Assembly (NCBI GenBank): GCA_018303505.1
Contig: JAGVYA010000031.1
Span: 1 to 32,942 of the forward strand
Source of the DNA: Candidatus Woesearchaeota archaeon
Lineage (GTDB): Archaea > Nanobdellota > Nanobdellia > Woesearchaeales > GW2011-AR4
DNA length: 32,942 bases
Direction of reading: 5' to 3'
The notes under the pieces were generated by a model, which saw only the letters and a list, made by a program, of their open reading frames with translations, did not search any database and was not told where the DNA came from. Positions 19,201 to 25,419 of this stretch are shown piece by piece. Within the stretch, counting starts at the first letter, position 1. Each line of letters starts with the position of its first letter. Both the position numbers and the translations under genes were made by a program.

Positions 19201-22200
19201 GTCGTTGTTAAATCTCCGCTATCACAGAAAGCTGCAGGCAGTGCTTGGTCGCTTGCAATCTGCCACTGCCTTGCTTCTTTCCAGTTGCCAATGTCCAGCT
19301 CTCCCAACAGATAAAACTCAGGCGAAATGTCAGGCGCATCAAACTTATAGGAAATAACATATTTAGAGCCTTTTTTCAAATTGGCATTTATGCTTATTAT
19401 TTTTGTATCATTGATTGTTGTGATCACTATTGGGCTGGATTGCGCTTGTGCTGAAGGAATTAAGGTGAAGAAATTGAGTATGTTATTTTTCAGATTTATT
19501 TCGTTATTGGAATTTTCTTTATTTAAAATAGAAACATTTTTATAGTTGATATACTCTTTTAGCTCTATAGTGTGAGATTCGGCAATTTCCGAGCCCAATA
19601 AGAATTCGTGTGAAATTCCTCTTAGCCAAACAGGTGTTTTGTCCAGACTACGTGTCTGTTTTCTTTCATTTTTTTCATTATCTACATTAACGTATAAGTG
19701 TGAGCGCGGCGAGATTTCCGAACCATTATCGAACCAGCATCTTCCTCTTAGCCAAAAAGGAGCTTTGTCCATTAAGCTACGCGCCCTTTCCACTACGTAA
19801 GCGTCAGTCTCATCAGAAACATTTATATAATTATGGGTAATATAAGAATCATATTCCCGTGAGTCGGAGAGGTGTTCTATCCATTGAGCTTCATTTTGAG
19901 ATGAGAGGGCTAAATACCCTCTGAACCCTTTATTTTCTTTTTCATTTAGTTTTGTTATTGAAGCTTCATTTATTAAGGATTCTAGTTTAATGCCTTTTGA
20001 CGCTGGGGGCGGGAGTTCCATTCCATTACGAATGAAATTTGAACCCGCGGATCTTTGTGGGAAACCAGATCCTCGGTCTGGCGCAATGGCCTGACTATGC
20101 GACCCCAGCCTCGTCAAAGCCTTTTCAACCGAAAGATATTTAAATAAGTATTGTTTTATAGACTCTGTCTTTGTGGAAACCAGATATTGTCTGGGTGCTA
20201 TGGCTTGGCTATGGAACCCGTTTTCTTCTTTTTCATTTAGTTTTGTTATTGAGCTTTGTATTAACGCTTTATTATCTACTTCAACTCCTGACAATATAAT
20301 TTCAGAAGGTTGCTCAACAACCTCATAAAACTCAACTTCGCTAATATCAAAAGAGCTTGGCACATACTCATTTATTATTCCATTATAATTTTTGTTTGCA
20401 ATTATTGAAATATTCATTGCATATGGAGCAGGAGGATAAATCCTTGTTGCTGAATGCCTTGCAACATCAAAGTCAACAGAGCTTGCAACAGTAAAATTGT
20501 CTTCTATGCTTCTTATGCCATTATAAGTCACAGCAGTTAAATTCATCAAATAAGTTCCAATTCCATTAACTTTATAGCTTGTATAATAATCTGATAATAT
20601 AGTTACACCTAAAGTATTGCATTCTGGGCTTATTTTTATATAGTTATTAGCAGTTGTTAATGTTGTTTTTTCATTCAATGGATTAGTAATTTCTAAAGTA
20701 ACATCTGCATCACAAACAATTTTGCCTTTGTCATCCAAAACAGCAATTCCAATAAAGCTATGCTCATTTGGCAAATAAATTGACTTGTTGACATTAATGG
20801 CTAAAACTCCCCAAGTAAAGTCCTGCTCTTGGGAATATGCAGCACCATCCTTTACCAGCTCTAATTTTATTGTGTATTTTCCAGCTCTAAATTGTCTTTG
20901 CTTTGGCAGCTTAAGCTCGAATTTGCCTTCTCTTAATTCTTCTATTTCTATATTAATGTCTTTTGAATTGCCTTCAGAATCAAGCACAAATGCCTCTAAA
21001 CTTTCATTTTGCTTTACAAACTTTTTCTTTTGTTTTTTAATTTCTGCAGCTTGAATACCAAATTTAGCTTTTTCATTTTTAATTTTTTGTCTCAAAACTT
21101 TTAATTCTTCTTCTGTTTTATCTGTTATTTCTTCATAAACCTCATATTCTTCTTTCCATTCATTTTGTTTAATCAATTCTTGTTTTGTCAAATACTCAAA
21201 GTCTATCTCAACATCTTCATCAAAGCTGAAATCTTTTTTCTTTAGAATTATGCTTGGAGTCAAATCAATTGTTGCATTCACCACATTGACAGAAAACACA
21301 TTTGAAACAGCTAAGCTGTCGCTTTTGTTTGCTGTTATATAAGTAAACACAGTTCCAACAAAATCTTTGTCAGGAATTATGGTTGCAATGTTGTTGTCAA
21401 ACAATATGCTAATTCCATCTTGCTTGAAGTAATTGAAGATTGTGTTTTCATCAATATTTGAGAAATAATTGCTTAAATTTAGAGTTGTATTTTCATTAAT
21501 GTTAATTGTTATATTTGGAATTTCCTTAATTAAGCCAAATTCCAGCAATGGCAAAATTGTTATATTTAAATTTCCTTCAATAAATCCAGGATCTTCTGCA
21601 GTTAATGTTAATTCATATTGCTGGCCTGGAATTAAATCTTTTATCTTAACCCATTCTCCAAAGCATACCTCGCTTTCATAGTCCCACTGCCTGCATTTGT
21701 ACAATGAATTTGCATTTGCAGTAGCAGTCAATTTGGCATTTTCAAACTCCAGCTCCTCAAGATTGACTGCGTACCTTTTCTTGACATCAACATTTTCAAT
21801 TAAAATTTTCCTGCTTACATTGTCAATTCCAATAGAGGCAGTTAATGGCTTGGTTATATTAGCATTTTCAATGACTAATTTGTCAATTACATTTTCTGTT
21901 GGCACAACCTCAATGTCATAATAGTCAGGCTCTACAAATCCTTCTGTAATTGGCACAGCAGCATTATCTTTGTAAAGCTGATAGCTGCCGGAAACTAATC
22001 CTTCGTCATTAATAACTTCCAAATTAAGCAATACCTTGCTTATTTCCTCAACAATTGAGTATGTTAAAGTCTTTAGGTCTAGTATCGCATTATCTATCTC
22101 AAATATCAGCTTGTAGCTTGTTTCATTAAAGTTGCTTAGTGCGCATGTTTCAACGCATACATTTTCAAAGTCTATAGTTGCAAAATAGTAATTTGCGCTT

Positions 22201-23120
22201 AAATTCTGCCACGAAGAATAATAAATTTCAGCATAGGGCTTTTCCCCTATTTTCCCATAATCAACATAAATGACTTGAGCGCTTGCAATATTATTTAATG
22301 TAGCCCCATACCGCCCGTATGTAGAATAAAACACCTCATTCCAAAGCTCTTTTGACGGGCTTAATCCTATAAAGCCGCAGCATTTATCGCTTCCATAGCA
22401 GACAGTTGTGCTTTTTTCATCCTCAACAGAGTAAACATCCCATCTTGCGCATAGATTGCTTTCATTTACGCTCCAGCTAAATAATGAATTTTCAACAGTC
22501 AAATCTATAACTCCTGATGTAGCTTCATAGCCATTATCATCTGCGTCATAATTAGTTCCAAGTTTGTATTGCAGATTAATTGTGATGATTTTTTCAGGCA
22601 CAATTAAAGCAACTTCCTTGCTTGTCGATTTATCGCCATCATCAGCAGTAAATTCTATTGTTGCAGTGAAGTTACTGCCGTCAGGAATTAAAGTAACTAA
22701 ATTATTTTCAATTGTTACGGATATTTTTTCCGGTGTTGTTGCAGCATAGCTGATTGTATCGTTATTTTCATCAAAGAAGTAATTGCTCAAGTCAATTATA
22801 GTTTTTCCTGCAGCAATAAACTCATTAGCGTCTGATTTCCATACAGGAGGCTTATTTGGCTCAGATTTCTCTGGCTTTTCTTTTTCTTCTTGTTTTGATT
22901 CTTTCTCTGGCTTTTCTTTAGGCTCTTGTGTTTCATTTATTGTAATGGCTGTAGTTTCCGTAGTTGTTGTATTATCATTTGTGTCATTTGTTGTTGCATT
23001 TTCATCTAAAACTGCAAATCCAGTTATTGTTGGTTTATTTAGCGAGAACATTAGAACTATTTGTAACACAATTATTAAAATTAAATAAATCAATCCTGTT
23101 TTTATTTTTAGTTTAATCAT
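16203..23120 (-). CDS. Giant surface protein, N-terminal part, membrane-anchored
   Basis: A 2305-codon ORF. Residues 9-27 form a signal-anchor helix, followed by NKPTITGFAVLDE, an acidic/basic Pro-Glu-Lys linker (about 60-90), cadherin-like or Ig-like domains (about 95-950), a tRNA-derived segment (about 968-1182), an internal hydrophobic stretch ending SAQAQSS (about 1210-1225), three glycine-rich repeats of about 190 residues with GGDHSG and FARGG motifs (about 1375-1915), and Ig-like modules to the end. The last module breaks off after NRKQNE and 8 unrelated residues precede the stop. The gene shares a divergent promoter region with the toxin-antitoxin operon at 23337. A TTTAAAATT box lies about 23 bp before the ATG, predicting a leaderless mRNA. 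Adhesin or surface-layer role inferred from domains and size. Confidence 0.75.
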   Translation of the reverse strand: MIKLKIKTGLIYLILIIVLQIVLMFSLNKPTITGFAVLDENATTNDTNDNTTTTETTAITINETQEPKEKPEKESKQEEKEKPEKSEPNKPPVWKSDANEFIAAGKTIIDLSNYFFDENNDTISYAATTPEKISVTIENNLVTLIPDGSNFTATIEFTADDGDKSTSKEVALIVPEKIITINLQYKLGTNYDADDNGYEATSGVIDLTVENSLFSWSVNESNLCARWDVYSVEDEKSTTVCYGSDKCCGFIGLSPSKELWNEVFYSTYGRYGATLNNIASAQVIYVDYGKIGEKPYAEIYYSSWQNLSANYYFATIDFENVCVETCALSNFNETSYKLIFEIDNAILDLKTLTYSIVEEISKVLLNLEVINDEGLVSGSYQLYKDNAAVPITEGFVEPDYYDIEVVPTENVIDKLVIENANITKPLTASIGIDNVSRKILIENVDVKKRYAVNLEELEFENAKLTATANANSLYKCRQWDYESEVCFGEWVKIKDLIPGQQYELTLTAEDPGFIEGNLNITILPLLEFGLIKEIPNITININENTTLNLSNYFSNIDENTIFNYFKQDGISILFDNNIATIIPDKDFVGTVFTYITANKSDSLAVSNVFSVNVVNATIDLTPSIILKKKDFSFDEDVEIDFEYLTKQELIKQNEWKEEYEVYEEITDKTEEELKVLRQKIKNEKAKFGIQAAEIKKQKKKFVKQNESLEAFVLDSEGNSKDINIEIEELREGKFELKLPKQRQFRAGKYTIKLELVKDGAAYSQEQDFTWGVLAINVNKSIYLPNEHSFIGIAVLDDKGKIVCDADVTLEITNPLNEKTTLTTANNYIKISPECNTLGVTILSDYYTSYKVNGIGTYLMNLTAVTYNGIRSIEDNFTVASSVDFDVARHSATRIYPPAPYAMNISIIANKNYNGIINEYVPSSFDISEVEFYEVVEQPSEIILSGVEVDNKALIQSSITKLNEKEENGFHSQAIAPRQYLVSTKTESIKQYLFKYLSVEKALTRLGSHSQAIAPDRGSGFPQRSAGSNFIRNGMELPPPASKGIKLESLINEASITKLNEKENKGFRGYLALSSQNEAQWIEHLSDSREYDSYITHNYINVSDETDAYVVERARSLMDKAPFWLRGRCWFDNGSEISPRSHLYVNVDNEKNERKQTRSLDKTPVWLRGISHEFLLGSEIAESHTIELKEYINYKNVSILNKENSNNEINLKNNILNFFTLIPSAQAQSSPIVITTINDTKIISINANLKKGSKYVISYKFDAPDISPEFYLLGELDIGNWKEARQWQIASDQALPAAFCDSGDLTTTCTISSTKRINNSFDVLSANNVLITGSGRLVNATAIKLFINLTGNLTIRSGGGIFFNATGCVPAAGASCFSGGNITIEADVVNLTSDAVIITSGGRNTGTTAQGFGGKGGIVNISAKTFYFNGNITVDGGDHSGTTNSGSGGDAGDVILSITNSFDINGNIFARGGTSDSNGCDNVDNGLRGDGGSVNITNKNANVISGSIGTSPGEAGACRSGVYKKSEIYAQKINGTNVKVAGIINASNITITGVYGVDGNGNGEATGVRNNGQNLTIKADILNLTSTGVISGTGLDLGVAENEFGGAGANININATTMYFDGNITLDGGDHSGTIDNGAGGHGGTLILDITNSFDINGNIFARGGTGDSAVCAASSGIRGDGGSVNITNKNALAIGGNIDTSSGEVGACPNGEYKNSEIYAQKINGTNIKVAGTINASNITITGIYGANNNGNNNPTARNLGANLTIVADILNLTTTGLISGKGLGMNDILLQFAGAGASITITATTMYFNGNISLDGGDHSGAANNGNGGNGGTLILNVTNSFDINGNIFARGGTGDSGTCTATNGNRGDGGTITIVGSQNITYSGNITAIRGEVGACTNGDGKSITINASNVLNVSSTVRMNVTGDVSGDITLKGNYVEVQAQLDASNVNGTILIEFNSSLAIGSLTPTPSPQVARFNEFGRVRFKNNIGSFATIDFNNNISIAKNLVFVDSDTTSDLNQSAEINLNNLNGLGVLNVTRISKDSVRDGCVGVDNNDFRCALQTNSTRDLSLVSFNVTRFTNYSINLSGVRLDSPANGTTDTDGSVTFQCSANDNINLTNITLYHNISGAVVDGSRWSANFTFNATDNKPVLYNTSSWAISSIADGNYIWNCRGYDNSSNNAFGDDNFSLTVSPAPAGDTTKPIINGTLNKSLSNILQNDVINASFNMTDESNADDFNCTITINSTGAVRYFNFSFASYVAGNTQQCSQNFTISESAGTVINITGIAIDNSSNRKQNEERHTYQN
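17400..18990 (-). repeat. Three glycine-rich repeats of about 575-585 bp
   Basis: The plus-strand landmark CCTCTTGC(A/G)AATAT followed by CCGTT(A/T)ATGTC recurs near 17563, 18141 and 18712. Encoded units carry GNI(T/S)(V/L)DGGDHSG, SFDINGNIFARGG, RGDGGS(V)NI and INASNITITG(V/I)YG. The pattern resembles the beta-helical shafts of large secreted adhesins. The units differ from one another more than the 78-bp repeats do, so this expansion is older. Confidence 0.65.
19576..19657 (-). repeat. Second copy of the GGC tRNA-like module
   Basis: The minus strand repeats the layout of the module at 19702-19786: ACGTAGTCTGGACAAAAC, then CCTGTTTGGCTAAGAGG, then a diverged part ending GGGCTCGGAAATTGCCGA. 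It encodes RSLDKTPVWLRG against RSLMDKAPFWLRG in the other copy. The acceptor stem is lost. The GCTCGGAAAT core also occurs in intergenic hairpins at 6643 and 23244. Confidence 0.45.
19702..19786 (-). repeat. tRNA-like sequence, nominal anticodon GGC
   Basis: On the minus strand: GGGCGCG pairs with CGCGCTC (one G-T pair), the D-arm is GCTTAATGGACAAAGC, the anticodon arm CCTTT/AGAGG encloses TTGGCTA, and GCTGGTTCGA starts a T-arm whose 3' strand is imperfect and preceded by about 13 extra bases. Position 37 is T, unusual for a tRNA. It encodes RSLMDKAPFWLRG in the giant protein. Probably a tRNA remnant, not a working gene. Confidence 0.45.
19846..19893 (-). repeat. tRNA-like D-arm segment within the giant gene
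   Basis: The minus strand reads AGCTCAATGGATAGAACACC, nearly the universal tRNA D-arm AGCTCAATGGATAGAGCACC. The encoded peptide EAQWIEHLSDSRE is of the well-known VAQWLEH type produced when tRNA genes are translated. The anticodon arm that follows is poorly paired. Confidence 0.5.
20002..20109 (-). tRNA. tRNA-Leu(GAG)-like sequence inside the giant gene, probably pseudo
   Basis: Read on the minus strand: acceptor arm GCTGGGG with CCCCAGC (7 perfect pairs), D-arm GCATAGTCAGGCCATTGC, anticodon stem CCAGA/TCTGG around CCGAGGA (anticodon GAG), a long class II variable region, and T-arm GCGGG/CCCGC. Together these match archaeal tRNA-Leu(GAG). Three defects argue against normal function: C instead of U at position 33, G instead of A as discriminator base, and 23 extra bases in the T-loop. 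The extra bases could be an intron, but no clear bulge-helix-bulge was found. The whole stretch is also in-frame coding sequence of the giant protein (GSHSQAIAP...). Confidence 0.5.
20165..20219 (-). repeat. Degenerate copy of the tRNA-Leu-like 5' half
   Basis: On the minus strand CATAGCCAAGCCATAGCACC and ATCTGGTTTCCACAAAGA match the D-arm, anticodon-arm and variable region of the tRNA-Leu-like sequence at 20002-20109 (CATAGTCAGGCCATTGCGCC and ATCTGGTTTCCCACAAAGA). The T-arm and 3' acceptor strand are missing. Both copies encode HSQAIAP in the same reading frame. Confidence 0.55.
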
Positions 23121-23170
23121 TTTCTCTTTGCTCTTCTTTTTAATTTTAAATCAAAGCCCGAATCAAAAGA

Positions 23171-23179
23171 TTTATATAT
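23171..23179. promoter_or_regulatory. Shared divergent TATA region
   Basis: TTTATATAT can be read as a TATA box in both directions. Rightwards it would start a transcript near 23200, giving the toxin-antitoxin operon a leader of about 135 nt. Leftwards it lies about 55 bp before the giant gene's ATG, which also has a nearer TTTAAAATT box at about 23139-23147. Confidence 0.4.
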
Positions 23180-23198
23180 TTGCACGTTTTCTAATATT

Positions 23199-23311
23199 CT
23201 CACGTAATCATGTGAATTCATCAAAAATCGAAGATTTTTGAGTGTGCTCGGAAATCGCTGGTTTGCCTCTGCGCTGAATCCACAAAGTGTGTGCAATTGC
23301 GATTTCCGACA
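23199..23311 (+). promoter_or_regulatory. Structured leader of the three-gene toxin-antitoxin operon
   Basis: Three inverted repeats follow one another: TCAC/GTGA (23199-23214), TCAAAAATC/GATTTTTGA with a GAA loop (about 23220-23240), and TCGGAAATCGC paired with GCGATTTCCGA (about 23248-23310, 11 perfect pairs). After them come a GGAGGT ribosome binding site and the ATG at 23337. The second hairpin plus GTGTGCTCGG matches the element at 6618-6648. Likely a 5' UTR structure; whether it regulates is unknown. Confidence 0.5.
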
Positions 23312-23336
23312 TATTAAAACTTGGAGGTTATCGAAA

Positions 23337-23495
23337 ATGCCAACAGTAACTATATCATTGCCAAAGGAGTTAAAGGAAAGATTGGACAAACACAAGGACA
23401 TAAACTGGTCTGAAGTATTCAGGAGAGCATTTGAAAAAAAGGTTAAAGAGTTAGAGGAATTTGAATTATTCAAGAGGCAAAGAGGTGAAGCATAA
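23337..23495 (+). CDS. Ribbon-helix-helix antitoxin-like protein, 52 aa
   Basis: MPTVTISLPKELKERLD opens with the beta strand and helix pattern of a ribbon-helix-helix DNA-binding domain, followed by INWSEVFRRAFEKK, a motif common in archaeal VapB-type antitoxins. The start at 23337 is fixed by GGAGGT 8 bp upstream; the longer frame from 23238 runs through the leader hairpins and is rejected. It ends TAA immediately before the ATG of the next gene. It is shorter than usual and lacks most of a toxin-binding tail. Confidence 0.75.
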   Translation: MPTVTISLPKELKERLDKHKDINWSEVFRRAFEKKVKELEEFELFKRQRGEA

Positions 23496-23744
23496 ATGGC
23501 AAATGTATCATTAACTGTGCCAGACGAATTAAAGGTAAAAATGGACAAATTCCCATGGATAAACTGGTCCGAGGTTGCAAGAGAGGAAGCAATCAAGCGT
23601 GAAATGCTGCACGAGGATTTTGAAGAGTTTAATAGGATTGTTTCTAAATCTAAATTGACAGAGGAAGATGCCATGCGGTTGGCTAAAGAAGTTAATAGGG
23701 GAATGCACGAAAGATACAAGAAACTGTACCCTGGGTTAAGATAA
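23496..23744 (+). CDS. Second RHH antitoxin-like protein, VapB-like
   Basis: The 82-aa protein has an N-terminal RHH half (ANVSLTVPDELKVKMDKF, INWSEVAREEAIKRE) paralogous to the 52-aa protein before it, plus an acidic helical tail (FNRIVSKSKLTEEDAMRLAKEV) that should bind the toxin. The KSKLTEED stretch resembles KSKLSDDN in the antitoxin at 7242-7496. Its stop codon abuts the toxin's ATG, so the three genes are very likely co-translated. Confidence 0.75.
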   Translation: MANVSLTVPDELKVKMDKFPWINWSEVAREEAIKREMLHEDFEEFNRIVSKSKLTEEDAMRLAKEVNRGMHERYKKLYPGLR

Positions 23745-24134
23745 ATGGTTTTTGCTGTTGAATTATTGATAGCTGATTCTGGTATAATATTTACTGGACT
23801 TGTCGGTACAGGAGTGACAAAAACCTTGTTATTTTCCAAGAATTTAAAGATATTTGCACCTGAATATTTATTTGACGAGTTGAAGGAGCACTTGTCTAGG
23901 ATTAAATTGCTTTCTTCTTTATCTTCCAGCGAAGTTGACTCGTTAATTTCAAAATTGAAAGGACACATAAATATTGTTGAAAAATCTAAATTTGAAGCAT
24001 TCCTTGGCGAAGCCAATTCTTTGATTTCAGACCCTGATGATACAGAATACTTAGCTTTATCATTGTCAATGGATAAATGCCCTATTTGGTCAAACGACCC
24101 GCATTTTAAGGAGAGGAATTGGTTAGATTCTTGA
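23745..24134 (+). CDS. PIN-domain ribonuclease toxin, VapC-like
   Basis: The 129-aa protein carries PIN residues Asp11 (LLIADSGII), Glu45 (LFDELKEH), Asp98/Asp99 in DPDDTEYLALSL and Asp118 in IWSNDPHF. These form the metal-binding site of RNA-cutting VapC toxins. The complete acidic set suggests it is active, unlike the toxin at 7509-7934, which has Asn-Glu at the last position. It ends about 60 bp before the convergent stop of the tandem-HTH gene. Confidence 0.8.
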   Translation: MVFAVELLIADSGIIFTGLVGTGVTKTLLFSKNLKIFAPEYLFDELKEHLSRIKLLSSLSSSEVDSLISKLKGHINIVEKSKFEAFLGEANSLISDPDDTEYLALSLSMDKCPIWSNDPHFKERNWLDS

Positions 24135-24194
24135 AAGCAAAAAAACTATTCTGATTTTTATGCTCTAAATCAAAAATTTTTTCATAGTCCATTT

Positions 24195-24704
24195 TCATTT
24201 TTTCTTTTTCTTTGCCCTTTGATAAACAGTCCAGATTGTCCTGTCATCTCTGTTTAGCAGCACGGCAATATTGTGATAAGTAAGCCCGAAAGTGTCTTTT
24301 AAGTAAACAGCAATATTCTCAAGAACGCTGATGTTTCTGTCCTGCAGTATAGAAACAGGAATGGAATAAGGCGAAATCTCTTCAACAACGAACCTTGATT
24401 CCATTTTTTTCTTTGCGTTTCTGTAAGTAACCGCTAATGCTATCTGATTTCTGTTTGTCAAAGAGCCAATTTGCTTGAAGCTGAGAAGCAGATTCTCTCT
24501 CAAATATTTTACAATATTTTCTAAAGAGCTTAAATAATCGTTATTGAAGACAGAAATTGGAACTTTAATCTCTTCCCTTACTTGCACCTTTAGATGCTTA
24601 TTCACAAGCCCAATAATTTCTTCAGAACCAAGCCCTTGTTTTTTTAGATAGTTTAATGTATCTAAAAGTCTTTTTTCAATTGCCTCAAACTCTTTTTTTG
24701 GCAT
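24195..24704 (-). CDS. DNA-binding protein with two tandem HTH repeats
   Basis: The 169-aa protein contains two copies of a unit of about 53 residues (48-100 and 115-168): (V/I)P(I/V)S(V/I)..., then LENI..YLK, then a sigma-region-4-like helix-turn-helix ending LLNRDDRTIWTVYQRAKKK. A protein of the same layout is encoded at 30227-30757. The second HTH of each keeps LLNRD(D/E)R.IWTVY, while the first HTH here is degenerate (TNRNQIALAVTY). Two perfect 18-bp direct repeats lie directly before the ATG and may be its own binding sites. Likely a transcription regulator of surface genes, because both paralogs sit beside them; the target is inferred. Confidence 0.65.
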   Translation of the reverse strand: MPKKEFEAIEKRLLDTLNYLKKQGLGSEEIIGLVNKHLKVQVREEIKVPISVFNNDYLSSLENIVKYLRENLLLSFKQIGSLTNRNQIALAVTYRNAKKKMESRFVVEEISPYSIPVSILQDRNISVLENIAVYLKDTFGLTYHNIAVLLNRDDRTIWTVYQRAKKKKK

Positions 24705-24743
24705 TATATACTATTTAAGTATTTTTATATACTATTTAAGTAT
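24705..24743 (-). promoter_or_regulatory. Two 18-bp direct repeats at the tandem-HTH promoter
   Basis: TATATACTATTTAAGTAT occurs at 24705-24722 and again at 24726-24743, 21 bp apart, i.e. about two helical turns and so on the same DNA face. Each repeat contains CTTAAATAG on the minus strand, a possible TATA box; the upstream copy is about 32 bp from the ATG. Binding of the downstream gene's two-HTH product would repress it. The sequence is seen; the role is inferred. Confidence 0.6.
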
Positions 24744-24880
24744 AACATATATTTTATAGGTTTTTATAATTATTATGTAAGTATATTAAATTATAAGTTT
24801 ATCTCTTTAACACCTCACAAATCCTTTTCATAAAGCACTAAACTCCCCAAAGATTTACAGTTAAGAATTAGCTAGTCGAA

Positions 24881-24979
24881 TGCTAGTGAGCGGTCGAATG
24901 CGAAAGCTCGGGTAGATGCGAGAGCTCGCCTCTCGCTCGCTCCTTCACCCGCTCGCTTATCTACCCGAACTCGCTCACA
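24881..24979. ncRNA. GC-rich multi-stem element, candidate structured RNA
   Basis: In otherwise AT-rich DNA this stretch forms a long imperfect stem: GTGAGCG (24886-24892) with CGCTCAC (24972-24978), then CGGGTAGAT (24909-24917) with ATCTACCCG (24959-24967). Inside is a 7-bp hairpin GCGAGAG-CTCGC-CTCTCGC (24918-24936). Orientation is unclear. A TATA-like TTAAATTTATAC at about 25020-25033 would read leftwards into it. The small ORF 24872-25075 across it is not convincing. Confidence 0.4.
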
Positions 24980-25159
24980 TGTCACTGCTGCAAATCTAAA
25001 TTTTAGTGCTGAATTAAGTATAAATTTAATATTATGTAAGTAATAATATTTGGAAATAAATCTAATTTGTATCATTTAAACATATCTTGTAAGTAATTAA
25101 TATTTAAAGCTTTCTATTTCTAGTAATTATTTAGCTTTATGAAGTAAATTTTTAAATCC

Positions 25160-25397
25160 GTGCTTCGCACATGTCGATAAATTCCAAAGGAATTTTCGAT
25201 CACATTCGCAAATCTCTGATTTGCGATGAAATATTGTGCTCGGCTTTTTTTGTCTGCCACTAAAAAAGCCAAGCCTATTTATTCATTAATTATTGAATAA
25301 ATTCGAGGCAAAAATTAGTGAGTTGCGTGCGAGAACGCTCGCGTTCAACTCAGACAATTTTTGCCGAGTGTAAATTTTGTGAGCGAAGCGAACGGAT
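25160..25397 (+). ncRNA. Structured intergenic element, copy A
   Basis: A series of hairpins: GTGC/GCAC (25160-25170), AAATTCC/GGAATTT (25179-25195), TCGCAAATC/GATTTGCGA (25206-25226), CTTTTTT/AAAAAAG around TGTCTGCCAC (25244-25269) and GGCAAAAATT/AATTTTTGCC (25307-25365) with a nested GAGTTG/CAACTC and GCGAG/CTCGC. TTGTGCTCGG (about 25234-25243) can also pair with CCGAGTGTAA (25364-25373), enclosing the last two hairpins. The part from 25233 on matches copy B at 27370-27500 in all unpaired blocks, while stem sequences differ. No convincing protein is encoded. Confidence 0.5.
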
Positions 25398-25419
25398 TAA
25401 TATATCACTTCAGGATACT

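Noticed and set aside
23117-24016. Minus-strand frame of 299 codons opposite the three-gene toxin-antitoxin operon
   Set aside because: Antisense to three genes with recognisable RHH and PIN motifs; its own product is low in recognisable structure.
24872-25075. Minus-strand frame of 67 codons
   Set aside because: Runs through the GC-rich hairpin island; the peptide (ERVRVDKRAGEG...) simply reflects the palindromic DNA.
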